From assembly GCA_021414065.1 (NCBI GenBank), contig JAIOPE010000004.1, positions 1-38,635 of the forward strand: DNA of 38,635 nt, in the 5' to 3' direction. The notes below the pieces were generated by a model, which worked only from the letters and a program-made list of their open reading frames with translations, was not told the DNA's origin and ran no database searches. Shown piece after piece: positions 25,982 through 33,370 of this stretch (position 1 is the first letter of the stretch; the number at the start of each line of letters is the position of its first letter). Both the position numbers and the translations under genes were made by a program. Source of the DNA: Planctomycetota bacterium. GTDB taxonomy: Bacteria > Planctomycetota > JAJSAM01 > JAJVHW01.

Positions 25982-26677
25982 ATGTCTCCGAATCGCGCGA
26001 CGTCGCTCGACGGAGCGCTCGACAAGCTCGAAGCAGCCTACGGCTGCTTCGTGACGCCGGGCGACCCCGTGGAAGCGGGCGTTCTGGCGCTCCTCGCGAG
26101 CACCGCGCCGTCGCTGGCGAACGAGGCGTCGCGCGACCGCATCCGTCATGCCTTCGTTGATTGGAACGAGGCGCGTGTCGCGGATCCCTGGGACATCACG
26201 TGCGCGCTCGAGTCCTCGCCGAACCCGGAGGGCCGCGTGTTCGCCCGCGCCATGCTTCGGTTCCTCGACTCCGTGCACACGGTGCTGAACCGTTGCTCGT
26301 TCGACGTTCCGGCTGGGGAGCCTGTCCCTGATTGGGTCGCCTCGACGGACAAGATGCGCGGAGCCACGCCTGCGGTGCGCGCCGTCTGTCTCGCGATGGT
26401 GATGCCCGACGCGGGTTGGCACGCGACGCCGGAGATCGTGAAGGCCGTTCAGAAGCTCGGTACGGTCGGCAAGACACAGTCGGCGCAGAAGATCGCCGCA
26501 GGTCTGGCGGAGCACTGCAAGCCCGAGGACCGCCTGCGCGCGCACTACCTGCTCGCCCGGTACGGCGCTCGCGCGAAGGACGATCCGGATCCGCTCGAAG
26601 ACGGCGAGAAGAAGAAGTCGTCGAGCAAGGCTGCGGCGTCCCCGAAGGTCGCCGCCTCGCCGAAGACGAAAGTCTGA
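25982..26677 (+). CDS. Degenerate HhH-GPD (endonuclease III-like) protein, probably non-catalytic
   Basis: A 231-residue protein that I read, with moderate confidence, as a diverged member of the HhH-GPD DNA-glycosylase fold. GVLALLASTAPSLANEASRD and FVDWNEARVADPWDI resemble the N-terminal helices of planctomycete endonuclease III-like proteins, and AVRAVCLAMVMPDAGWHATPEI occupies the place of the hairpin and catalytic loop. The catalytic Lys of the GxGxKTA-type hairpin and the Asp of the VDTH-type motif are not visible (ATPEI in place of a VDTHI-like stretch), and there is no iron-sulfur cysteine cluster, so glycosylase activity is doubtful. The last 30 residues are a Lys/Ser/Ala tail. ATG 25982 starts 4 bp after rpsP, so the two are co-transcribed. 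It could be a structural or nucleic-acid-binding protein linked to ribosome function. Confidence 0.6.
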   Translation: MSPNRATSLDGALDKLEAAYGCFVTPGDPVEAGVLALLASTAPSLANEASRDRIRHAFVDWNEARVADPWDITCALESSPNPEGRVFARAMLRFLDSVHTVLNRCSFDVPAGEPVPDWVASTDKMRGATPAVRAVCLAMVMPDAGWHATPEIVKAVQKLGTVGKTQSAQKIAAGLAEHCKPEDRLRAHYLLARYGARAKDDPDPLEDGEKKKSSSKAAASPKVAASPKTKV

Positions 26678-26708
26678 TCGCAGGCATGTGCCCGTCGTCA
26701 TCGGGATC

Positions 26709-27278
26709 ATGACGACGATCGTGCTCGCTTCCGCATCGCCGCGGCGGCGCGAACTGCTCGCGCAGGCGGGCGTGGACTTCCGCGTTGACCCAGCTCACGT
26801 GGACGAGACGATTCCACAGGGCACTGCCGCTGAGGCGGCGGCGGTGGGGCTCGCCGAGCGCAAGGCGCTGGCTGTGGCGCGCCGATCGGCCGGTCCCGTG
26901 CTCGCAGCGGACACGATCGTCGCAGCGGCCGACGGCGGCATTCTCGGGAAGCCCGCATCGACGACCGAGGCGCGGGAGATGCTCTCTCGGCTCGCGGGTA
27001 CAACGCACCGCGTTGTCACCGGCGTCTGTCTCGCGCTCGACGGCGGGCGGCGGTGCCGGACGGCTTGCGACACCACGTTCGTCACGATGCGGCAACTCAC
27101 GAACGCCGAGATCGATGCGTACGCGTCGTCCGGTGAGCCCTTCGGAAAGGCCGGCGGCTACGCGATCCAGGAGTCTGGAGATCGGTTCGTCACGCACGTG
27201 GGCGGAAGTTGGACCAACGTCGTCGGGCTCCCGATGGAACTCGTCCTCTCCCTGCTGCGCGAGGAGGGGGTCGTTTGA
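26709..27278 (+). CDS. maf: Maf family nucleoside triphosphate pyrophosphatase
   Basis: A 189-residue Maf protein, which hydrolyses non-canonical or excess nucleoside triphosphates to monophosphates and pyrophosphate. The signature LASASPRRRELLAQAGVDF at the start, the catalytic Asp in VLAADTIVAA, the GKP block and EPFGKAGGYAIQ are all present. ATG 26709 gives the family N-terminus; an in-frame GTG at 26688 would add seven residues without homology. It lies 31 bp after the HhH-like gene. Its TGA stop overlaps the TTG start of the DUF192 gene (27275-27278), a strong sign of coupled translation. The substrate subtype (dTTP/UTP versus m7GTP) cannot be fixed from the motifs visible here. Confidence 0.95.
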   Translation: MTTIVLASASPRRRELLAQAGVDFRVDPAHVDETIPQGTAAEAAAVGLAERKALAVARRSAGPVLAADTIVAAADGGILGKPASTTEAREMLSRLAGTTHRVVTGVCLALDGGRRCRTACDTTFVTMRQLTNAEIDAYASSGEPFGKAGGYAIQESGDRFVTHVGGSWTNVVGLPMELVLSLLREEGVV

Positions 27279-27838
27279 TCGTCCGAATCCGGCGGTCGCT
27301 GGCGGCGATCGCCTGCACCGCGGCGGCTGCGGTGCTCCTCGGCGGGTGCCCTTCGTCGGCATCCCCGTCGTCATCCCCACCGTCGAACGGTGCAGGGCGA
27401 TCCGCGGACGCGCATCGGCCGGACATGCACGTGGTCCGCGTCGGCTCAGCGCGCCCCGAGGTGTCGTCGGCGGTCGCGTTCGTCGATGTCGTCTCGACGC
27501 AGGCCGCTCGGGAGCACGGTCTGATGGGAAGGGATCACCTCGAGCCCGACCACGGAATGCTGTTCGTGTACGCGAAGCCGACCCCCCGTCGGTTCTGGAT
27601 GAAGGACTGCACGATCGGACTCGACATCGCGTTCATCCGCGACGACGGCTCTGTATCCGCCATCGCCACGCTTCCGCCCGGCGCCGGCCTTCCGGATGAC
27701 CAGGTCGCCGTCGCTGAGTCGAATGGCCCCGTTCTCTACGTGATCGAGATGGAGCCCGGCTGGTTCGCGAAGTGCGGCATCCGGGTCGGATCCATCGTGG
27801 ACGTCTCCGCCGCGGCGGCCGGGGTTTCTGCGGAGTAG
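27275..27838 (+). CDS. DUF192 lipoprotein
   Basis: A 187-residue exported lipoprotein with a DUF192 domain. The TTG start overlaps the maf stop (TTGA), and GAGGAGG at 27261-27267 is placed correctly. The N-terminus is basic (IVRIRR) with a hydrophobic core ending in the lipobox LLGGC, so Cys26 or nearby is probably lipidated, followed by a Ser/Pro-rich linker. The DUF192 core is clear: REHGLMGRDHLEPDHGMLFV, RRFWMKDCTIGLDIAFI and the C-terminal VIEMEPGWFAKCGIRVGS. DUF192 proteins are small beta domains often exported; their biochemical role is unknown. The longer frame starting upstream at 27209 is ignored because it lies inside maf. Confidence 0.88.
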   Translation: MIVRIRRSLAAIACTAAAAVLLGGCPSSASPSSSPPSNGAGRSADAHRPDMHVVRVGSARPEVSSAVAFVDVVSTQAAREHGLMGRDHLEPDHGMLFVYAKPTPRRFWMKDCTIGLDIAFIRDDGSVSAIATLPPGAGLPDDQVAVAESNGPVLYVIEMEPGWFAKCGIRVGSIVDVSAAAAGVSAE

Positions 27839-27857
27839 TCGCGACGCGCGCGGGCCG

Positions 27858-28484
27858 ATGAACGGAGCAGGCGGCGGCGCCAGAGCCGCACCACCGAGCC
27901 AGCACCGACGAGCCACCAACTTGGAACGATCCCCACTCTCCAGCCTTGCCGCGCTCGCGGTCGTCGCTGTCCTCGCGATGGCGCTGATGTGGCTGTTCGC
28001 TTTGAACCAGGTCACCGACACGGGAGTCGCGGGCGCAGCAGCGGCGATCGACGAAACGTTCGCCCGAAGCCTCGAGCCGGGAACGAAGACGCGCGTCACG
28101 ATGGTGCGAGACGGAACAGGCGTGGCCGCGGCACGGCGGTACGCGGTCCGCATGCAGCCGTCTCGAGCTGTGGGCTCCGACCGCCCGGCCGTCGCTCGCC
28201 TCAGCGAGAGGGCCGCGCGCGTCGTCCTGAACAATGTCTCGCCGGGGAAAGGCGAGGTGTTCGTTCACTGCGCCGCCTTGCTGCCAGACGGGACCACCGC
28301 GCTCTTCTGCTACCGTCGCACGGGCGTCGATCACGCGTGGGATCTGGATCCCGTGATCCCAGCTCCGGCGATGCCGTCCGCCGCAGCGCCGGTCGCGGGA
28401 CCTGCGGGCGGGGACGCGGACGCCGTCCGGTCGCACGGGCCGGAGCCGGCCGGAACCGCACCGATGGAGGGTACAAGAAGATGA
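27858..28484 (+). CDS. Single-pass membrane protein of unknown function
   Basis: A 208-residue protein I do not recognise. It has one clear membrane segment at about residues 27-48 (LSSLAALAVVAVLAMALMWLFAL), preceded by a charged tail, which suggests a cytoplasmic N-terminus and an extracytoplasmic body. The body (about 50-165) alternates strands and helices, with RVTMVRDGTGVAAARRYAVRM and FVHCAALLPDGTTALFCYRR, the latter containing two cysteines that could form a disulfide. The C-terminus is Pro/Ala/Gly-rich and disordered. ATG 27858 is a weak choice; a TTG at 27921 (LERSP) is an alternative. Its stop overlaps the ATG of the dipeptidase gene (ATGA at 28481-28484), so the two are coupled. Confidence 0.65.
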   Translation: MNGAGGGARAAPPSQHRRATNLERSPLSSLAALAVVAVLAMALMWLFALNQVTDTGVAGAAAAIDETFARSLEPGTKTRVTMVRDGTGVAAARRYAVRMQPSRAVGSDRPAVARLSERAARVVLNNVSPGKGEVFVHCAALLPDGTTALFCYRRTGVDHAWDLDPVIPAPAMPSAAAPVAGPAGGDADAVRSHGPEPAGTAPMEGTRR

Positions 28485-29461
28485 AACCAGCGGTTCCGAC
28501 GGTGGATCTGCATGCTGACCTACTCTGGCGCACGGCCGAGAAGGGGAAATCCCCATGGGCGGTCTGCGAGGGAGAGATGCTCGACCTGCCGCGGATGCGC
28601 CAGCACGGGCCCTCGCTCCAGATGTTCACGCTCTACACGCCGGGGAAGCACACCGGCGACGCGGCAACTGCGTATGCCCGCCGCCTCCTTGCAATCTGGG
28701 TGGGACTTGTCGAGGAGGGAGCCGGCCGCGTCGGGTGGGTGACGTCGCGTACGGGCCTGGACCACGTCGCGTCGGACACGTTCTCCGGAATCCTCTCGAT
28801 GGAAGGCGCGTCGCCCCTGCGCGGCGAGATCGCTCTGCTCGATGACTTCTACGCCGCCGGCGTCCGGTCGCTCGGACTTACGCACAATCCGCGCAACGAG
28901 GCGGGAGACGGTTGCATGGTGCCGGACGGAGAGCGCCGGGGGCTCACGGCGCTCGGCAGGGCGGTCGTCAGGCGTTGCGCAGAACTCGGCGTGCTGCTCG
29001 ACGTTGCGCACCTGGCACCCGAGGGCTTCCGAGACCTGATGGACGAGGTCGCGCATTGTCCGAGCCCGCCGCCCGTCGTCACGACGCACACCGGTGCGAT
29101 GGCTGTGACGAAGCACCCGCGCAACCTGACCGACTCGCAACTTCGCGAACTCGCCGGGTGCGGCGGCCTGGCCGGAGTGACCTTCTACCCGCCGCACGTC
29201 GCGCGGGAGGGCCACGCAGCTTCTCTCGACGACCCGGTCGTCCATCTGGAGCACATGGCTTCCGTCATGGGCGTGGAACACGTCGGCGTGGGGGCCGACC
29301 TGGATGGGTTCGATCCGCCGGGTCTGCCGGACGGCTGCGACACCCCCCATCTGTACGGCGCGCTCGAGGCGCGGCTCCTCGCGCGGGGCTGGCGACGGGA
29401 GCACGTGGATGGCGTGCTCGGCGGCAACGCGCTGCGCGTCCTCGGGCACGTCCTCCGGTAG
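28481..29461 (+). CDS. Membrane dipeptidase-like peptidase (family M19)
   Basis: A 326-residue zinc dipeptidase of the M19 (renal dipeptidase) family, an amidohydrolase fold that cleaves dipeptides, often including D-amino acid products. The metal ligands are visible in order: His11 and Asp13 in VDLHADLLW, bridging Glu108 in LSMEGASP, His177 in [10 protein letters not shown], His203 in [11 protein letters not shown], and Asp273 in [12 protein letters not shown] 28481 has GGAGG about ten bases upstream and overlaps the stop of the preceding gene by 4 bp. No signal peptide is visible, so unlike many family members it is probably cytoplasmic. rpmE follows after 58 bp. A role in recycling small peptides is likely; the substrate is not known. 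Confidence 0.92.
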   Translation: MKPAVPTVDLHADLLWRTAEKGKSPWAVCEGEMLDLPRMRQHGPSLQMFTLYTPGKHTGDAATAYARRLLAIWVGLVEEGAGRVGWVTSRTGLDHVASDTFSGILSMEGASPLRGEIALLDDFYAAGVRSLGLTHNPRNEAGDGCMVPDGERRGLTALGRAVVRRCAELGVLLDVAHLAPEGFRDLMDEVAHCPSPPPVVTTHTGAMAVTKHPRNLTDSQLRELAGCGGLAGVTFYPPHVAREGHAASLDDPVVHLEHMASVMGVEHVGVGADLDGFDPPGLPDGCDTPHLYGALEARLLARGWRREHVDGVLGGNALRVLGHVLR

Positions 29462-29519
29462 TCCTTCCCCAAGTGAGACGCAGAAGCTACCTTCGGCGGT
29501 TTCGCCCGGAGGATCTGCG

Positions 29520-29771
29520 ATGAAGGACAAGATTCACCCGAAGTACATGGACTGCAAGGTCACGTGCGGCTGCGGCAACAAGTTCGAGACGCGCGCCACG
29601 ATCGCCGACCTCCACGTCGACATCTGCTCTGCGTGCCACCCGTACTACACCGGCAAACAGAAGTTCGTGGATACGGCGGGCCGCATCGAGAAGTTCAACA
29701 AGAAGTTCAAGGGATTCGACTCGGCCGGCCAGGGCATCGGCGGCGGCGAAACCCCCGCGGCACAGGCCTGA
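29520..29771 (+). CDS. rpmE: 50S ribosomal protein bL31, zinc-binding type
   Basis: An 83-residue bL31 of the zinc-containing (C+) type, with Cys16, Cys18, Cys36 and Cys39 in TCGCGNKF and [12 protein letters not shown]. It sits on the large subunit near the 5S RNA and bridges the subunits; C+ forms can also act as a zinc reserve. ATG 29520 is the family start and has GGAGG seven bases upstream. A slightly extended Gly/Ala-rich tail follows the usual FNKKFK end. It lies immediately before prfA, a pairing seen in many bacteria, with a hairpin between them. Confidence 0.96.
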   Translation: MKDKIHPKYMDCKVTCGCGNKFETRATIADLHVDICSACHPYYTGKQKFVDTAGRIEKFNKKFKGFDSAGQGIGGGETPAAQA

Positions 29772-29781
29772 GGATCGAAGG

Positions 29782-29830
29782 CGACCCCGTCCGCACGGAG
29801 GCGTGAACCTCCGGGCCGCCGGGGTCGTTT
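29782..29830 (+). terminator. Two-tier hairpin between rpmE and prfA (terminator or attenuator)
   Basis: The outer stem CGACCCCG (29782-29789)/CGGGGTCG (29820-29827) encloses an inner stem GGAGG (29797-29801)/CCTCC (29808-29812), followed by TTTCGT. It could end rpmE transcription or attenuate prfA, whose ATG lies only 13 bases after the stem. The inner GGAGG would be hidden in the folded form. Confidence 0.6.
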
Positions 29831-29839
29831 CGTCGGGTC

Positions 29840-30961
29840 ATGGAACACCGCGACGTCCTCCTGCGCGCGCTCGCCGCGAAGGCGCGGCGGCACGCCGAGA
29901 TCCAGCGGCAGATCGAGAACCCTGTCGTCTCTCAGGACCACCGCAAGGTGTCGCAGTTGGCCCAAGAACTCGGGCGACTCACCCCGGCGGCTCATCTGCA
30001 CACGAAGATCGTCGGGTTGCGCAAGTCCATCGCAGACGCGCGGGAGCTCGCGGCCGGGTCCGACGCCGAGATGGCCGAGTTGGCGGCGTCTGAGATCCCC
30101 GGGCTCGATGCGGAACTGGAGCCCCTCTGGCCGAAGGCGGCCGACCTCCTACTCGACGAGGAGGACAAGCTCGGCGACCACAGCGTGATCCTCGAGATCC
30201 GCGCGGGTGAGGGCGGAGACGAGGCCGGCATCTTCGCGGGCGACATCTTCGGCATGTACCAGCACTTCTGCGCGTCCCACCGCCTCAAACTCGAAGTGCT
30301 CGACGAGAACGCGGGCGTGATGGGGGGGTACAAGGAGATCGTCGCGGAGATCAACGGCACCGGTGCCTATCGACTGCTCAAGTTCGAGGGCGGCGTGCAT
30401 CGCGTGCAGCGCGTGCCGAAGACCGAGAAGCAGGGTCGCATCCAGACGTCCACCGCGAGCGTGGCCGTGCTCCCGAAGGCGGAGGAGATCGACATCAAGA
30501 TCGACTGGGAGAAGGATGTCCGAGAGGACACGATGCGGGCCGGCGGCCCGGGCGGACAGAAGGTCAACAAGACCGAGAGCGCGATCCGGCTCACGCATCT
30601 CGCGACCGGTCTGATGGTCCACATGCAGGACGAGAAGAGCCAGCACAAGAACCGCGCCAAGGCGCGCATGATCCTGATGTCGCGGGTCTTCGACCACTTC
30701 CAGAGCAAGGCCGATGCCGAGCGCGCCGCAACCCGGCGGGACATGATCGGCACCGCCGAGCGGTCGGAGAAGATTAGGACCTACAACTTCCCCCAGAACC
30801 GGGTGACAGACCACCGGGTCCGCCTCGACGTCTTCGACATTGCGGGCGTCATGCAAGGCGAGCTCGGAGCGTTCCATCAGAAGCTCACGGAAGCGGAGCG
30901 CTCGGCGAAGTTGAACGAGCTCCTCGATCGGCTGGAGACGCAGGACCGGTTCGCGGGATAG
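29840..30961 (+). CDS. prfA: Peptide chain release factor 1 (RF1)
   Basis: A 373-residue RF1, which reads UAA and UAG and triggers peptide release. The peptidyl-transferase motif is AGGPGGQKVNKTESA with GGQ at 238-240. The RF1-specific tail GTAERSEKIRTYNFPQNRVTDHR distinguishes it from RF2 (no SPF motif). The stop-codon tripeptide is Pro193-Lys194-Thr195 where RF1 usually has PAT, PVT or similar, and the position of the conserved His that stacks on the stop codon (His193 in T. thermophilus RF1) is Gln202 here (codon CAG 30443-30445). Gln190 and Thr203, the other contact residues, are kept. ATG 29840 has no clear ribosome site and lies 13 bases after a hairpin, so expression may be controlled. 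prmC, whose product methylates the GGQ glutamine, is two genes downstream. Confidence 0.96.
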   Translation: MEHRDVLLRALAAKARRHAEIQRQIENPVVSQDHRKVSQLAQELGRLTPAAHLHTKIVGLRKSIADARELAAGSDAEMAELAASEIPGLDAELEPLWPKAADLLLDEEDKLGDHSVILEIRAGEGGDEAGIFAGDIFGMYQHFCASHRLKLEVLDENAGVMGGYKEIVAEINGTGAYRLLKFEGGVHRVQRVPKTEKQGRIQTSTASVAVLPKAEEIDIKIDWEKDVREDTMRAGGPGGQKVNKTESAIRLTHLATGLMVHMQDEKSQHKNRAKARMILMSRVFDHFQSKADAERAATRRDMIGTAERSEKIRTYNFPQNRVTDHRVRLDVFDIAGVMQGELGAFHQKLTEAERSAKLNELLDRLETQDRFAG

Positions 30962-30988
30962 CATCCGCGGGCCAAGGAGGACGACCAG

Positions 30989-31618
30989 ATGAGCGACAAC
31001 CAGAACATGGGCACGAGTGCGAGCGATACACCGGCTTCAGCGACGTCAGCCGGGACGTCCGGCGGATCCGAAGTCGCGAGCGTCGGCACTCCGGCGCCGG
31101 AGACGGCAACGGTCGGTTCCGTTGCGGATCTCGGCGGCGACGCCGATGTGTCGTCGGATCACAAGGAGCACTACACGCTCCTCTTCTGCTGCCTGGCGAT
31201 GACGATGGCGGCGCTCTGCATGCCGATCGAGGGCGGGTTCGCCGGACGCGCGCAGCCGATCGACCTCTATGCGAAGGACTCGATCGCGGGTGCGTTCGTC
31301 GCGGTGTTCGCCGGGTACGGCGTGCTCGCCGGCTGGATGAACATCCACATCCGAAAGATGATCGTGTGGCCGGCTTTCTTCGCCGCGGCCGACGCGATCT
31401 ACGTCTGCACGATGCGCCTCATGCAGATGATCAACCTCGCCGGAGACACGTCGAAGTTCGACTTCCGCGACTGGATCCACCTGGTGGGCAGCGGGTGGTA
31501 TGTCCTCGCCATCGCGTCGCTCCTCGTGGTGAAGACGCTCTTCTCGGCCGTCATGTCGGGCGCGAAGAAAGATGCGGCGCGCAAGGAAGCGGCGAAGGCG
31601 GCACGGTCGAAGAAGTAG
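30989..31618 (+). CDS. Multi-pass membrane protein of unknown function
   Basis: A 209-residue integral membrane protein. The first 55 residues are a Ser/Thr/Ala-rich disordered tail. About four membrane segments follow: TLLFCCLAMTMAALCMPI (about 64-81), SIAGAFVAVFAGYGVLAGW (98-116), IVWPAFFAAADAIYVCTM (124-142) and WYVLAIASLLVVKTLFSAV (171-189). A Lys/Arg/Ala-rich tail ends it. ATG 30989 has AAGGAGG at 30974-30980, eight bases upstream, the strongest ribosome site in this cluster. I do not recognise a family. It sits between prfA and prmC, 27 bp from one and 16 bp from the other, and is likely co-transcribed. Confidence 0.8.
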   Translation: MSDNQNMGTSASDTPASATSAGTSGGSEVASVGTPAPETATVGSVADLGGDADVSSDHKEHYTLLFCCLAMTMAALCMPIEGGFAGRAQPIDLYAKDSIAGAFVAVFAGYGVLAGWMNIHIRKMIVWPAFFAAADAIYVCTMRLMQMINLAGDTSKFDFRDWIHLVGSGWYVLAIASLLVVKTLFSAVMSGAKKDAARKEAAKAARSKK

Positions 31619-31634
31619 CCGTGGGCCCGGGGCG

Positions 31635-32507
31635 GTGACGACCGTCCTCGAAACGCTGCGCGGTGCACGCGCGGCTCTGGCGGCGTCGGGGATCGGATCG
31701 GCCGACCTCGACGCCGCCTTGATTCTGTCGCACGTGATGAGCGTTCCGCGCCACCGTCTCCGGACCGAGTCGGACGTGGTGCTCTCCCGCGCGCAGCGGG
31801 AGAGCTTCGACCGTCTCGTGGCCGAGCGCGTCCGCCGTCGTCCGCTGGCGCAGATCCTCGGCCGGAAGGAGTTCCGCTCGCTCGAGTTCGAGGTCACGGC
31901 CGACGTGCTGTCGCCCCGCCCCGAGACGGAGGACCTCGTCGAGGCTGCGTGCGCCGTCTGCGATCGAGCCGCTGCGGCGGGGCGCGTGCCGATCATCGTG
32001 GATGTCGGGACGGGGAGCGGGTGCATCGCCATCTCCATCGCGGTCGAACGTCCGTTCGTGCGAGTCCACGCCGTCGATCTATCAGGTGCGGCGCTGGAGG
32101 TCGCGCGGCGCAATGTCGCGTGGCACTGCGTCGGAGACCGCGTCACACTCCACCGGGGCGACCTGCTCGCGCCGATTGCGGCACTCGTCTCCCCTGCGTC
32201 GATCGACGCCGTCGTCGCGAACCCGCCCTACGCAGAGCGATCCGAAGCCGGTTCGTGCGACCCGGAGGTGCTCTGGGAGCCCGCCGCGGCCGTCTTCTGC
32301 GAGGGGCCGCCGGCGCCGCTCTACGCGCGGATCGCGGCGGACGCGGCGCCGCTCGTCCGAGAGGGAGGCGAGCTGCTGCTCGAACTCCCGGGAGCCACGT
32401 CCGGGCCGGTCGTCGACGCAGTGCGTACGGTGCCTGGGTGGCGAGACTTGGTGGTCATGCCGGATCTGGCGGGGCTGCCTCGCGTCCTGCGCGCTGCCCG
32501 CGGCTGA
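31635..32507 (+). CDS. prmC: Release factor glutamine methyltransferase PrmC (HemK)
   Basis: A 290-residue PrmC that methylates the glutamine of the GGQ motif in RF1 and RF2, raising termination efficiency. The N-terminal helical RF-binding domain (ALAASGIGSADLDAALILSH is part) is followed by LSPRPETEDLVE, the SAM-binding loop VDVGTGSGCIAISIA and the substrate-binding NPPY in VVANPPYAE. The GTG start at 31635 follows a GGGG-rich stretch; the frame is open to 31572 but the extra residues are Arg-rich and not homologous. Placing prmC near prfA is a common arrangement and supports both calls. It ends 71 bp from the convergent purQ stop with no clear terminator between. Confidence 0.95.
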   Translation: MTTVLETLRGARAALAASGIGSADLDAALILSHVMSVPRHRLRTESDVVLSRAQRESFDRLVAERVRRRPLAQILGRKEFRSLEFEVTADVLSPRPETEDLVEAACAVCDRAAAAGRVPIIVDVGTGSGCIAISIAVERPFVRVHAVDLSGAALEVARRNVAWHCVGDRVTLHRGDLLAPIAALVSPASIDAVVANPPYAERSEAGSCDPEVLWEPAAAVFCEGPPAPLYARIAADAAPLVREGGELLLELPGATSGPVVDAVRTVPGWRDLVVMPDLAGLPRVLRAARG

Positions 32508-32578
32508 CATCGTCGCGCGGGGAGCTGCCGTCCGACGTCAGCGGCGAGTCAGGGGCTGCAGCGCAGGTACATCCGGCG

Positions 32579-33370
32579 TCACCCGCGCTGCGAAGCGGCT
32601 CGCACCGCGTTGCGGAAGACCGCGAGCCCGCCGGTCGCCTCGCCGCCCTCGCCGCGCGTCCACCGGGGGTGGTGCCACGACTCGATGTTCCGCTCCGGGT
32701 GCGGCATGAGTCCGAGCACACGGCCGGTCGTGTCGCACACCCCCGCGATGCCGTCGGGCGAACCGTTCGGGTTCCATGGGTACGCCGCGGGCGGCCCAGC
32801 GTCGCGTGACGGATCGACGTAACGGAGCGCCAACTGCCCGTTGGCGATCATCCGTTCGCGGACCGATGCGTCCGCCACGACGAAGCGGCCTTCGCCGTGC
32901 GCCACGGGGCAGTCGATGACCTGGCCGCGCTGGAGGAACGCACATCGGTCTGTCGTTGCTTCGAGCCGGACCCAACGGCACTCGAACTGGTTCGATTCGT
33001 TCCAGAGCAGAGTCGCCTCGGGCACGCCGCTCCCGCAGGTGTCCGGCAGGAGTCCCGCGCGGACGAGGATCTGGAACCCGTTGCAGATCCCGAGCGCGAG
33101 TGCGCCGTCGGCGACGTGCGCTCGGAGCGCGGGCAGGAGTCCGCGTCGCATCTCGACGGCGTACACGGCGCCCGAGGCGATGTCGTCGCCGTAGCTGAAC
33201 CCGCCCGGGAACACCACGATGCCGTATGGCTGCAACCGTTGCGGACTCTCGATCAGTTCGTGCAGATGGACGAGGTCCGGCGCGGCGCCGGCCTTGCGCA
33301 GCGCGTGGACGGCTTCGGCGTCGCAATTGGTCCCAGCCGACCGGAGCACCAGGGCCCGCACGGTACTCAT
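32579..33370 (-). CDS. purQ: Phosphoribosylformylglycinamidine synthase subunit PurQ (glutaminase)
   Basis: A 263-residue class I glutamine amidotransferase that hydrolyses glutamine and passes ammonia to PurL for conversion of FGAR to FGAM, step four of purine synthesis. The nucleophile is Cys96 in LGICNGFQ, and the His-x-Glu pair lies in LMPHPERN near residue 230. FPGGFSYGDDI and the N-terminal LRSAGTNCD are typical of PurQ. ATG 33370 overlaps the purL stop by 4 bp (33367-33370), so the two subunits are made in coupled fashion. purS is not a separate gene here because its domain is fused to PurL. Confidence 0.95.
   Translation of the reverse strand: MSTVRALVLRSAGTNCDAEAVHALRKAGAAPDLVHLHELIESPQRLQPYGIVVFPGGFSYGDDIASGAVYAVEMRRGLLPALRAHVADGALALGICNGFQILVRAGLLPDTCGSGVPEATLLWNESNQFECRWVRLEATTDRCAFLQRGQVIDCPVAHGEGRFVVADASVRERMIANGQLALRYVDPSRDAGPPAAYPWNPNGSPDGIAGVCDTTGRVLGLMPHPERNIESWHHPRWTRGEGGEATGGLAVFRNAVRAASQRG

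Noticed and set aside
32508..32578. A terminator between the convergent prmC and purQ
   Set aside because: I found no stable stem with a T-rich tail on either strand.
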